A stretch of DNA of 11,997 nt from DATDCY01 sp031406795 [NCBI: Candidatus Rokuibacteriota bacterium] (GTDB taxonomy: Bacteria; JAUVQV01), in NCBI GenBank assembly GCA_031406795.1, contig JANOHV010000137.1:1-11997 (forward strand), given 5' to 3'. This document shows positions 1-5,796 of this stretch, piece after piece; the stretch's first letter is position 1; each line of letters opens with the position of its first letter. The notes beneath the pieces are model-generated. The model searched no databases. It was not told the DNA's origin and saw only the letters and a program-made list of their open reading frames with translations. The position numbers and the translations under genes were made by a program.

Positions 1-695
1 GCAGCGGCAGCTACGACGCAATCCTCGGGAACCTCCGGGACGTCCACGATCTGGTCGACCTGAAGATCGGCGGGAACTACCAGCGGGAGAACTTCCGGGA
101 GTTCCCCCGCCTGCTCGACGATCTCGCCGCCAAAGGCCTGACACCGGCGGTCGTCTCTCACGTCAAGTTCGACCCGGTGGTCAGGGAGCGGGAGGGTATC
201 GCGCCGCCGGATTTCCACGGCGGCTGCACCACGCTGAACGAACCATGGCTCTACGAGGCCAGCGTCTTTCTCCGGGAGGAGGTCCTGCGCCGGGGATACC
301 GCACATCGAGGATCATGCCGGCGATCTGCATGATCGATTTTCCCGGGCAGATGGTGATCGATCACGATGGCGCCATCTACAAGTGCTCCGGGCTGATCGG
401 TCGGAGGCAATTCCAGGTCGGCGATCTCGAACTGGGTCTGACGGACGTTCGCCGTACCCACAACCTCGACGCCTGGAAGAACGAATCGTGCCTCTGCTGC
501 CCGTACCTACCGCTCTGCTTCGGCGGCTGCCGCTATCTGAAACTGTTGCGCGACGGCGAGATGGCCGGGGTGGATTGCCGCAAACCGTACTTCGACGCCG
601 TGCTCGAGAAGCTCGTGCTCCAGGACCTGCGCATTGGCTGCGCTCCGGATGCCGGGAGTCCGCGGGGTTGGTCCGAACCTTCGCATGCGGGATGA
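1..695 (+). CDS. Radical SAM/SPASM domain protein, C-terminal part (5' end outside window)
   Basis: The frame is open from base 3 to a TGA at 693-695, so the gene begins upstream and its radical SAM CX3CX2C core is not visible. The remaining ~230 residues include the end of a radical SAM barrel and a complete SPASM domain. Its cysteines fit the seven-Cys signature: C-x13-G-x4-C, a gap, then C-x2-C-x5-C-x3-C (an extra Cys sits inside the first CX2C), a gap, and a last Cys. SPASM domains bind auxiliary [4Fe-4S] clusters in enzymes that modify ribosomally made peptides or protein side chains, so a peptide or protein maturase is the likely role. The substrate cannot be told; no precursor peptide or RiPP partner lies directly downstream. 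The last ~20 residues are a low-complexity tail. A strong hairpin begins 52 bp after the stop. A GTG at 177 is not a credible start because the homology-like reading continues upstream of it. Confidence 0.88.
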   Translation, partial: SGSYDAILGNLRDVHDLVDLKIGGNYQRENFREFPRLLDDLAAKGLTPAVVSHVKFDPVVREREGIAPPDFHGGCTTLNEPWLYEASVFLREEVLRRGYRTSRIMPAICMIDFPGQMVIDHDGAIYKCSGLIGRRQFQVGDLELGLTDVRRTHNLDAWKNESCLCCPYLPLCFGGCRYLKLLRDGEMAGVDCRKPYFDAVLEKLVLQDLRIGCAPDAGSPRGWSEPSHAG

Positions 696-735
696 TTGAC
701 CTCCCGCGGCGGTTGGTGGTACTGATGACCGTGTA

Positions 736-747
736 GTGTCTTGACAC
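736..747. promoter_or_regulatory. 12-bp perfect palindrome GTGTCTTGACAC
   Basis: GTGTC, TT, GACAC form a perfect inverted repeat abutting the GC hairpin at 747-771. It contains TTGACA, a -35-like hexamer, but no -10 hexamer sits at the right distance. It could be a small operator or chance. It lies 105 bp upstream of the binding-protein start. Confidence 0.2.
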
Positions 748-771
748 CCCGGGCTGCCCGGCAGGCCGGGG
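747..771 (+). terminator. GC-rich hairpin, possible terminator after the radical SAM gene
   Basis: Bases 747-752 (CCCCGG) pair with 766-771 (CCGGGG). An inner stem of 754-758 with 760-764 follows after one G/G mismatch, giving 11 base pairs around a one-base centre. A real RNA loop would have to open the innermost pairs. Only two Ts follow, so it is not a canonical intrinsic terminator. Its place between the SPASM gene and the next unit supports a termination or transcript-end role. Confidence 0.4.
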
Positions 772-851
772 TTCCGAGTTGGCGCCCCTGCTCGTGGCAG
801 ATGCGGGTACTGGCGCAGCCACAATCTTGTTGAGGATCGGCAGAAAGACAC

Positions 852-1817
852 ATGATCGGCGTGCTGGAAAGCAAAGTGCAGCCGGGAATCGGCTTCCCGC
901 CGAGGCGCTTTTTCGCGTTCGCCTTTGCCGTGCTGATTTCATTCCCGCTCCCCGCCCCCCCGCGCGCCACGGCCGCCGTCGGCTATGTCGTCGTCGTCTG
1001 CGATCGCGAGATCGCGCCGTATCGCGCGCTGCTGGAGAGCTTCACGAAGGCCTGTGACTGCACGGTGCGTGTCATCCCGCCGCAGGAGGCCGCGCAGGAG
1101 GGGCTCGAGCGGCGGCTCAAGGCCGCGGGTGCGCGCGCAGTCGTGGGCGTCGGTCTGCAGGCGCGCGCGGCGGTCGAGGAGCTGCGCGATCTGCCGGTCC
1201 TGCTCACCATGGTCCCGCAGGTGCAACCCTGGGTCTTGGCGGCGGCCAACCGCTCGGGCATCGAGATGTCGCTCTCGCCGCGGCAGCACCTGGAAACGCT
1301 GCGGCAGGTCTTCCCGCGGGCGAAGCGGATCGGCCTGATCTTCGACCCCGCGCAGACCGGCGGCTATGTTCGCGAGGCGCAGGCGGCGGCGCGCGCGCTG
1401 AACCTGTCGCTGGTCGCCCTCGAGATCGCGCGGCCCGGGGAGCTGCTCCGCCGATTCGAAGAGTTGCGCGGCCAGATCGACGTCTTCTGGGTGCTCCCCG
1501 ACCCGACGGTGCTCCAGCCGGAGAACCTCAAGGCCCTGTTGCTCGCCTCCTTCGAGTCGCGGATTCCGCTCTATGCCTTCGCGAGGAAGTACGTGGAGCT
1601 GGGTGCGATCGCGGCCGCGCATCTCGATCCCGCGGCGCTCGGCGCCCAGGCCGCAGGGTTGCTCCCGCGCGTTCTCTCCCCGCCCGGCGGCGCCGACGCG
1701 CCCCGCTGGGAGTACGCCAGCGGCGCGCAGCTCGTGCTCAACCAGAAAGTCGCCCGCAAGATGGGCATCGTCCTCGACCCCGACGTGCTTGAGGCCGCCA
1801 CCGATGTACTCCGATAA
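852..1817 (+). CDS. Periplasmic ABC-type substrate-binding protein (ABC_sub_bind / COG2984 type), putative ligand sensor
   Basis: The 321-residue product starts with an N-terminal signal sequence: an RR pair at ~18-19, a hydrophobic run to ~35, and an ATAA-type cleavage site near 40. It is therefore expected in the periplasm. The rest reads as a two-lobed binding protein of the COG2984/TrpX-like type. Familiar elements are an opening strand followed by an APYRALLESF helix, KRIGLIFDP at the second-lobe start, and an LDPAALGAQAA segment near the C-terminus. No permease or ATPase gene is nearby. The stop overlaps the histidine kinase start by 14 bp, so the two are translationally coupled and the protein probably presents a ligand to the kinase rather than to a transporter, in the manner of TorT/TorS. 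The ligand is unknown. The start at 852 has only a poor purine-rich stretch (AGAAAGA) upstream; a GTG at 861 is the alternative and would keep the signal peptide. Confidence 0.85.
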   Translation: MIGVLESKVQPGIGFPPRRFFAFAFAVLISFPLPAPPRATAAVGYVVVVCDREIAPYRALLESFTKACDCTVRVIPPQEAAQEGLERRLKAAGARAVVGVGLQARAAVEELRDLPVLLTMVPQVQPWVLAAANRSGIEMSLSPRQHLETLRQVFPRAKRIGLIFDPAQTGGYVREAQAAARALNLSLVALEIARPGELLRRFEELRGQIDVFWVLPDPTVLQPENLKALLLASFESRIPLYAFARKYVELGAIAAAHLDPAALGAQAAGLLPRVLSPPGGADAPRWEYASGAQLVLNQKVARKMGIVLDPDVLEAATDVLR

Positions 1818-3366
1818 GCCCACGCGCCGCATCAGCTTCCGGGTCTTCAGAGTCCTGGCGATCTCGCTGTTGGGGGTTTCCGCGATTTTCACCACGTACT
1901 TCGTGCAGTTCCAGAAGCAGCGCCTGGAGGCCGCCCTCGTCGAGCGAAGCAAGGGGCTCGCCGGGCTCCTGGCCACCGGCGCAAAGATCGCGGTCTACTC
2001 GGAAAACGCCGAACTGGTGCAGGAAACGCTTCAGGGTGTAGTCGATCGCCGGGACGTCCTCGCCGCGGCGGTCTTCACTTTCGACGATGTCCCGATCGCG
2101 ACGGCCGGTCGGACTCCGGCGTTGAAAGCCGATGCCGCCCGGCTCATCTCCCGGGACCTCGAGGCCGTGCGCCGCATCCGGACTCAGAGCGGGTGCACGA
2201 GCCACCAGGACGCCGAAATCGTGGACGCGTTCTGCCCGGTCATGATTCGAAAGACTTCGACGTCGGGCGGCGACCTGTATTACGAGTACCCGACGGAGGA
2301 AACCGTCGAAACGCATGTCGGCTTCGTGAGAGTCTCGCTCGACCGCAAGCCGATGCGCCGCGAACTCAAATCGCTCGTGCTGCGCAGCCTGGCCTTGATG
2401 CTCGTCATCCTGCTCCCCGGCACCTGGGCGGGGTACCTCTTCGCGCGGCGCGTGACCGAACCGCTCGAACGGCTCACCGAGGCGGTGCGCACCTTCGGCG
2501 CCGGTCGCGAGATCGGCGAGCTGTCCCGGATGCCGGACAACGAGGTCGGCAGGCTGGCCGAGGCGTTCACCAGCATGACCCGCGAGATCACCGAACGCGA
2601 ACTTGAGAAGGAGCGTCTCGCGGAACGGCTGCGCGAGGCCCAGAAGATGGAGGCCGTGGGCACGCTCAGCCAGGGGATTTCCCACGATTTCAAGAACATC
2701 CTCTCTACGCTCAAGGCGGCCGTGCACATTCTGCAGAAGGGTTCGCCGGACAATGAGTTCGTGCTGAAATACACCGGAAAGATCCAGGTGTCGCTCGATC
2801 GCGCCCGGGACCTGGTGGAGCGGTTGGTCACCTTCAGTCGCACGCGCCAGCGCCCGTCGCGGTGCGTCGACCTGAGCGCGCTGCTCGCCCGGCTGGCGCC
2901 GATGCTCCGTGAGGCGGTCGGTGAAAGCGTGCGCCTGAGCCTGGAGCCGTCCCCCGAGCCGGTGCAGGTCCTCGGGGATGCGGCAAGTCTGGAGCAGTTG
3001 TTGATCAACCTGGCGTACAACGCGCGCGATGCGATGCCGGAGGGCGGCATCCTCTGCATCCGCCTCGACAGCCTCGCGGCGGACTCGGCCGACGAGCGTG
3101 GCACCGCGCGCATCACGGTCGGCGACACGGGCGTCGGCATGGACCCCGAGGTGCGCCGGCGGCTGTTCGAGCCGTTCTTCACGACGAAGGACGTTGGCGC
3201 CGGCATGGGCCTCGGTCTCTCGATCGTTCATGGTATTGTCGAGCAGCACCACGGGCGGATCGAGGTCGAATCCGAGCCCGGGCAGGGCGCCACTTTCCGG
3301 GTGGAGCTGCCGCTGGCGGAACCGTGGGGCGCGGAGACGCCGGCGCGGCCCTGTCCCGGGGACTGA
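1804..3366 (+). CDS. Membrane sensor histidine kinase (periplasmic CHASE8-like region, HAMP, HisKA, HATPase_c)
   Basis: Starting at the ATG at 1804 gives 520 residues. The open frame runs further upstream but only as an antiphase reading of the preceding gene, and a GAGG lies ~10 bp before this ATG. TM1 is about 15-34, a periplasmic segment 35-188 resembles CHASE8 sensor domains, TM2 is about 190-212, HAMP 213-265, and a short coiled linker follows. HisKA carries the phospho-acceptor His294 in GISHDFKNIL. HATPase_c has an N box (N402/N406, NLAYNARDAM), G1 (D441, DTGVGM), F box (FEPFFTTK, 456-462) and G2 (GAGMGLGLS, 465-473), so it looks fully active. The H-box style matches NtrB-like kinases that partner with NtrC-type regulators, and such a regulator follows 24 bp downstream. 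The overlap with the binding-protein gene suggests that protein contacts the periplasmic domain. The cognate signal is unknown. Confidence 0.92.
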   Translation: MYSDKPTRRISFRVFRVLAISLLGVSAIFTTYFVQFQKQRLEAALVERSKGLAGLLATGAKIAVYSENAELVQETLQGVVDRRDVLAAAVFTFDDVPIATAGRTPALKADAARLISRDLEAVRRIRTQSGCTSHQDAEIVDAFCPVMIRKTSTSGGDLYYEYPTEETVETHVGFVRVSLDRKPMRRELKSLVLRSLALMLVILLPGTWAGYLFARRVTEPLERLTEAVRTFGAGREIGELSRMPDNEVGRLAEAFTSMTREITERELEKERLAERLREAQKMEAVGTLSQGISHDFKNILSTLKAAVHILQKGSPDNEFVLKYTGKIQVSLDRARDLVERLVTFSRTRQRPSRCVDLSALLARLAPMLREAVGESVRLSLEPSPEPVQVLGDAASLEQLLINLAYNARDAMPEGGILCIRLDSLAADSADERGTARITVGDTGVGMDPEVRRRLFEPFFTTKDVGAGMGLGLSIVHGIVEQHHGRIEVESEPGQGATFRVELPLAEPWGAETPARPCPGD

Positions 3367-3380
3367 GCGGCCGGTGAGCA

Positions 3381-3388
3381 GGAGAAGG
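3381..3388 (+). promoter_or_regulatory. Ribosome binding site of the NtrC-family regulator
   Basis: The purine run GGAGAAGG ends 2 bp before the ATG at 3391 and 5 bp before a second in-frame ATG at 3394. The spacing favours the second ATG slightly; the two differ by one Met. Confidence 0.6.
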
Positions 3389-3390
3389 CG

Positions 3391-4740
3391 ATGATGAAAC
3401 GGGTGCTGGTCGTCGACGACGAGGCCGACTTCCGGTCGCTGATGTGCGAGGCCCTCCAGATGGAAGGGTACGCGACCAGCGAGGCGGCGGATGGCCTGGA
3501 GGCGACCGCGGTCTTCCGCGCCGTCGCTCCGGACGCGGTGCTGCTCGACCTGCAGATGCCGCGCCGGGGCGGGCTGGCGGTGCTGCGGGAAATCCGGGGC
3601 ATCGCGCCGGACGTGCCGGTGATCGTCCTGTCGGGGCAGGGAGACATCGCCGCGGCCGTCGAGGCGGTGAAGGGCGGCGCGTTCGACTACCTCCAGAAGC
3701 CGCCGGACTTCGAACGGGTCGCGCTCACGCTGCGGCAGGCGCTGGAGAAGCAGCACCTCGAGGGGGAGGTGCGGCGCATCAGCGCGGCGCTCGATACCTC
3801 ACTGGAGAACAAGTTCGGCGCGAGCCCCGCCATCCGCGGCGTGATCGAGCGCATGAAGCAGGTGGCCCCGACGGATCTGGCCGTCATCGTGCAGGGGGAG
3901 ACCGGGACCGGCAAGACCTACGTGGCGCACGCCATCCACGAATTGAGCCGCCGGGCCGGCATGGCTTTCGTCCGCGTCGACGTCAGCGTGATCCCTCCAA
4001 GTCTCGCGGAGAGCGAACTCTTCGGAGCGCGCAAGGGCGCCTACACCGGATCCGACAAGGACCGCGTCGGCTACGTCGCCGGCGCGAACGGCGGGACGCT
4101 TTTTCTCGACGACATCGAGAACATCCCGTTGGAGATCCAGGCGAAGCTGCTCGACGTGCTGGAGACCAAGCGCATCTGTCCGGTCGGCGGCGGCGAGCCG
4201 ACCGCGCTGGACTTTCGCGTGATCGCGGCCACGAACCGCGATCTGCGCCGCTGCGTCGCCGCGAAAACGTTCCGCGAGGATCTGCTCTACCGCCTCGGCG
4301 AGTTCGTCATCGACATCCCGCCGCTGCGCGAACGGCCCGAGGACATTCTCTTCTTCATGGACGTGTTCCTCCTCGACGCGTGCACGGAGATGGGACGCCA
4401 GGTTCGGGGTTTCAGCGCGGACGCCGCCGAAGTGCTGCTGCGCCACCCCTGGCCGGGGAATGTCCGGGAGCTCAAGAATGTGGTGCGGCGGGCGACGCTG
4501 CTGGCGCCTGGCGACCTGGTTGAGACCGCACAGGTGAATTTCATCGCGCGAGAGGACGAAGACCTCCCGGGAGACTGTCTGGCGCATTCGCTGAAAGAGG
4601 CGGTGCACAGCTTCGAGAAGCAGCTTCTCCGCCAGGCTCTGGACAAGACCGGCCGCAACAAGAAACGGGTGGCGGAGCTGCTCAGGATGAGCTACCCGAA
4701 CCTGTTGAGCAAGATCAGGGAGTACGGACTCGAGGAGTAG
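3391..4740 (+). CDS. NtrC-family sigma-54-dependent response regulator (REC, AAA+, Fis-type HTH)
   Basis: The 449-residue protein has all three modules. The receiver (1-120) has D9/D10, phospho-acceptor D53 and K103 of the QKP turn. The sigma-54 activator AAA+ domain (about 142-385) has Walker A GETGTGKT (169-176), loop 1 GAYTGS (216-221), Walker B ending LDD (239-241), sensor I ATNRD (280-284) and the FREDLLYRL arginine region (294-302). The Fis-type helix-turn-helix (about 405-447) ends KIREYGL. Two positions are unusual: loop 1 is GAYTGS rather than GAFTGA, and the Walker B pair is DD rather than DE. The family binds enhancer-like sites 80-150 bp upstream of -24/-12 promoters and remodels sigma-54 RNA polymerase. 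Exactly such a site pair and promoter begin 13 bp after the stop codon. The kinase upstream is the evident phospho-donor. Confidence 0.95.
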   Translation: MMKRVLVVDDEADFRSLMCEALQMEGYATSEAADGLEATAVFRAVAPDAVLLDLQMPRRGGLAVLREIRGIAPDVPVIVLSGQGDIAAAVEAVKGGAFDYLQKPPDFERVALTLRQALEKQHLEGEVRRISAALDTSLENKFGASPAIRGVIERMKQVAPTDLAVIVQGETGTGKTYVAHAIHELSRRAGMAFVRVDVSVIPPSLAESELFGARKGAYTGSDKDRVGYVAGANGGTLFLDDIENIPLEIQAKLLDVLETKRICPVGGGEPTALDFRVIAATNRDLRRCVAAKTFREDLLYRLGEFVIDIPPLRERPEDILFFMDVFLLDACTEMGRQVRGFSADAAEVLLRHPWPGNVRELKNVVRRATLLAPGDLVETAQVNFIAREDEDLPGDCLAHSLKEAVHSFEKQLLRQALDKTGRNKKRVAELLRMSYPNLLSKIREYGLEE

Positions 4741-4753
4741 CGTCGTCACCGAC

Positions 4754-4770
4754 TATTAAAACTTTTAATA
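4754..4770. promoter_or_regulatory. Palindrome copy 1, likely enhancer site for the enhancer-binding protein
   Basis: TATTAAAACTTTTAATA is a perfect 8-bp inverted repeat around one C, almost pure A+T inside a very GC-rich genome. Its centre (4762) is about 129 bp upstream of the predicted sigma-54 transcription start. It is one of two identical copies. Confidence 0.7.
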
Positions 4771-4773
4771 CTC

Positions 4774-4790
4774 TATTAAAACTTTTAATA
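4774..4790. promoter_or_regulatory. Palindrome copy 2, likely enhancer site for the enhancer-binding protein
   Basis: This is the same 17-bp palindrome as at 4754-4770, with centres exactly 20 bp (about two helical turns) apart, so both face the same side of the DNA. Outer GAC (4751-4753) and GTC (4791-4793) make the whole 43-bp block nearly palindromic. It could alternatively form a cruciform or a weak transcript-end hairpin for the upstream regulator gene, but it lacks GC stems and a U-tract. Confidence 0.7.
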
Positions 4791-4836
4791 GTCGCTCCCC
4801 CTTCCCGCGATCCAGGCTGAGCAGAATAGTGCCTGA

Positions 4837-4849
4837 TATCAATTGGTTG
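4837..4849 (+). promoter_or_regulatory. IHF binding site, exact consensus match
   Basis: TATCAATTGGTTG fits WATCAANNNNTTR at every specified position. It lies between the tandem palindromes and the -24/-12 promoter, where IHF normally bends DNA to bring an enhancer-bound activator onto sigma-54 holoenzyme. It overlaps the left arm of an 8-bp inverted repeat (CAATTGGT 4840-4847 with ACCAATTG 4859-4866). Confidence 0.65.
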
Positions 4850-4866
4850 AGATTTTGCACCAATTG
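4840..4866. repeat. Inverted repeat CAATTGGT / ACCAATTG next to the -24 element
   Basis: The perfect 8-bp arms are separated by 11 bp. The left arm lies within the IHF match and the right arm runs into the -24 box. It could be a repressor or anti-activator operator occluding the promoter, or a by-product of the two sites sharing CAATTGG. Confidence 0.35.
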
Positions 4867-4880
4867 GCACCGCTCTTGCT
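4865..4880 (+). promoter_or_regulatory. Sigma-54 (-24/-12) promoter
   Basis: TGGCACCGCTCTTGCT matches TGGCAC-N5-TTGCW exactly, with 10 bp between the invariant GG (4866-4867) and GC (4878-4879). Transcription should start near 4891, leaving a ~33-nt leader before the receiver gene at 4924. Together with the upstream palindromes and IHF site this is a complete sigma-54 control region. Confidence 0.85.
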
Positions 4881-4913
4881 TGCTCCTTTGACAGCCGTTT
4901 CAACAGCCGACCC

Positions 4914-4919
4914 AGGAGG
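4914..4919 (+). promoter_or_regulatory. Ribosome binding site (AGGAGG) of the receiver protein
   Basis: A full AGGAGG ends 4 bp before ATG 4924 and just before GTG 4921. It fixes the start downstream of the sigma-54 promoter and rules out the TTG at 4843, which lies inside the promoter region. Confidence 0.75.
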
Positions 4920-4923
4920 GGTG

Positions 4924-5418
4924 ATGCGCATCGAAGTGACTGTCGGGTTGAGCCTGGAACCGTGCTCCGGTTCCGGAGGGGGACGAGCCGAGGAATCCGC
5001 GCACCTCGCGGCCCGCGGCCGCGGACCGCGGCGGGGAAGGATCCTCATCATGGACGACGACCGCATGGTCCGCGAGACCATGTACCGGCAGCTCGCGATC
5101 TGCGGCTACGAGGTCGTGGCCGCGGTGCAGGGCGAGGACGCCGTGCACGCCTACCAGCAGGCGCGCGAGGCGGGGCGGCCGTTCGATGCGGTCATCCTGG
5201 ACCTGCAGGTTGAAACCGGCTGGGGCGGCGAGCAGACGCTGGGCGAGCTGCTGAGGCTGGACCCCGGGGTGAAGGCGCTGGTCTGCAGCGGCTCCCTGGA
5301 AGGACCGAAGTCGGGCTATGAGCAAAAGGGGTTCCGCGGCGTCATCGGCAAACCCTATTCGCTGGCGGAGTTGCGCGCGCAGGTCGAGGCGGTGCTGTTC
5401 GCGCCCGCCGATGTCTGA
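4924..5418 (+). CDS. Stand-alone receiver-domain response regulator
   Basis: The 164-residue protein consists of a ~37-residue N-terminal extension and one receiver domain (about 38-160). Receiver residues are the acidic cluster D44-D46, phospho-acceptor D93 in VILDLQV, S122 at the usual Thr/Ser switch position and K143 in GKPYS. There is no output domain. The sequence style (GRPFDAVILDL, GYEQKGFRGVIGKPY) resembles receivers that normally sit at the C-terminus of hybrid histidine kinases. It is the first gene behind the sigma-54 promoter, so it should be induced by the NtrC-type regulator upstream and may act as a phosphate sink, shuttle or protein-interaction switch. The N-terminal extension is rich in Gly, Arg and Ser, looks disordered and has no recognised motif. 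An internal start would cut into the first receiver strand. Confidence 0.85.
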   Translation: MRIEVTVGLSLEPCSGSGGGRAEESAHLAARGRGPRRGRILIMDDDRMVRETMYRQLAICGYEVVAAVQGEDAVHAYQQAREAGRPFDAVILDLQVETGWGGEQTLGELLRLDPGVKALVCSGSLEGPKSGYEQKGFRGVIGKPYSLAELRAQVEAVLFAPADV

Positions 5419-5459
5419 TCGCCGCCGCCGCTGCGAGAATGCGCGTGAGCACGCCGCAG

Positions 5460-5471
5460 GGTGACGTCACC
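5460..5471. promoter_or_regulatory. 12-bp perfect palindrome GGTGACGTCACC
   Basis: A perfect dyad with a TGACGTCA core lies in the 80-bp gap between the receiver gene and the preferred start of the next one. It could be an operator for a dimeric regulator or chance in GC-rich DNA. It falls inside the next reading frame only if that gene starts at 5439. Confidence 0.2.
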
Positions 5472-5498
5472 GGCGACCGAAGGGTGCGGGAGCGCGGC

Positions 5499-5771
5499 AT
5501 GCGCCTTGAATCCATGGACCGGGTCTTCGAGGATTACATTTCCACGGTCACCGGGGAGCTGCGCGCCCCCCTGCGGTCGCTGCTGACGCTGGCCCGGCAG
5601 ATCGGGGAATACGACGGAGTGATGGACGCCGGCGCCAGGGAATATGCCGACTATATCCGCGCGAGCGCGGAGCACATGTCAGTCATGCTCAATGACCTGA
5701 AGCGTCCAGCGGCTCCCCGGGCAACCGTCGGCGAAAGCCGGCGCTCCTGGCAATCCGTGGAGACTCGCTGA
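5499..5771 (+). CDS. Orphan DHp (HisKA-like) small protein lacking the phospho-acceptor histidine
   Basis: Starting at the ATG at 5499, preceded by GGGAG at 6-bp spacing, the product is 90 residues; an in-frame ATG at 5439 would add 20. Residues ~10-68 read as the two-helix dimerisation domain of a histidine kinase. A helix-1 segment TGELRAPLRSLL corresponds to SHELRxPLxxI, and the helix-2 segment EYADYIRASAEHMSVMLNDL corresponds to the usual ERMxxLIxDLL stretch. The catalytic His is replaced by Gly19 and there is no ATPase domain, so it cannot be a kinase. It may be a decoy or adaptor that docks onto receivers, or the relic of a receiver-HisKA-HATPase protein broken up with the receiver gene 80 bp upstream. 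It is expected to be in the sigma-54 operon; 25 bp separate it from the next gene. The domain call rests on pattern recognition only. Confidence 0.6.
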   Translation: MRLESMDRVFEDYISTVTGELRAPLRSLLTLARQIGEYDGVMDAGAREYADYIRASAEHMSVMLNDLKRPAAPRATVGESRRSWQSVETR

Positions 5772-5796
5772 CAGAGACTCCTCCTCAAACCGGGGG

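Noticed and set aside
741-825. Sigma-70 or sigma-54 promoter for the binding-protein gene (TTGACA at 741; TGGCG words at 780-820)
   Set aside because: No -10 hexamer at proper spacing from TTGACA, and none of the TGGC words has GC at the required 10-bp distance from GG.
1573-1803. Long N-terminal extension of the histidine kinase
   Set aside because: The added residues are an Arg/Ser/Pro-rich out-of-phase reading of the binding-protein gene; TM1 follows normally from ATG 1804.
1738-3756. 672-residue - strand open frame opposite the histidine kinase
   Set aside because: Antisense shadow of the kinase with biased composition (Arg, His, Gln, Asp) and no domains.
4751-4793. AT-rich palindromes as an intrinsic terminator of the NtrC-type regulator gene
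   Set aside because: The stems lack GC pairs and there is no terminal U-tract; the 20-bp phasing and position relative to the sigma-54 promoter fit enhancer sites better.
4843-4923. Longer receiver gene starting at TTG 4843
   Set aside because: That start lies within the IHF site and upstream of the sigma-54 promoter and predicted transcription start; AGGAGG supports 4924.
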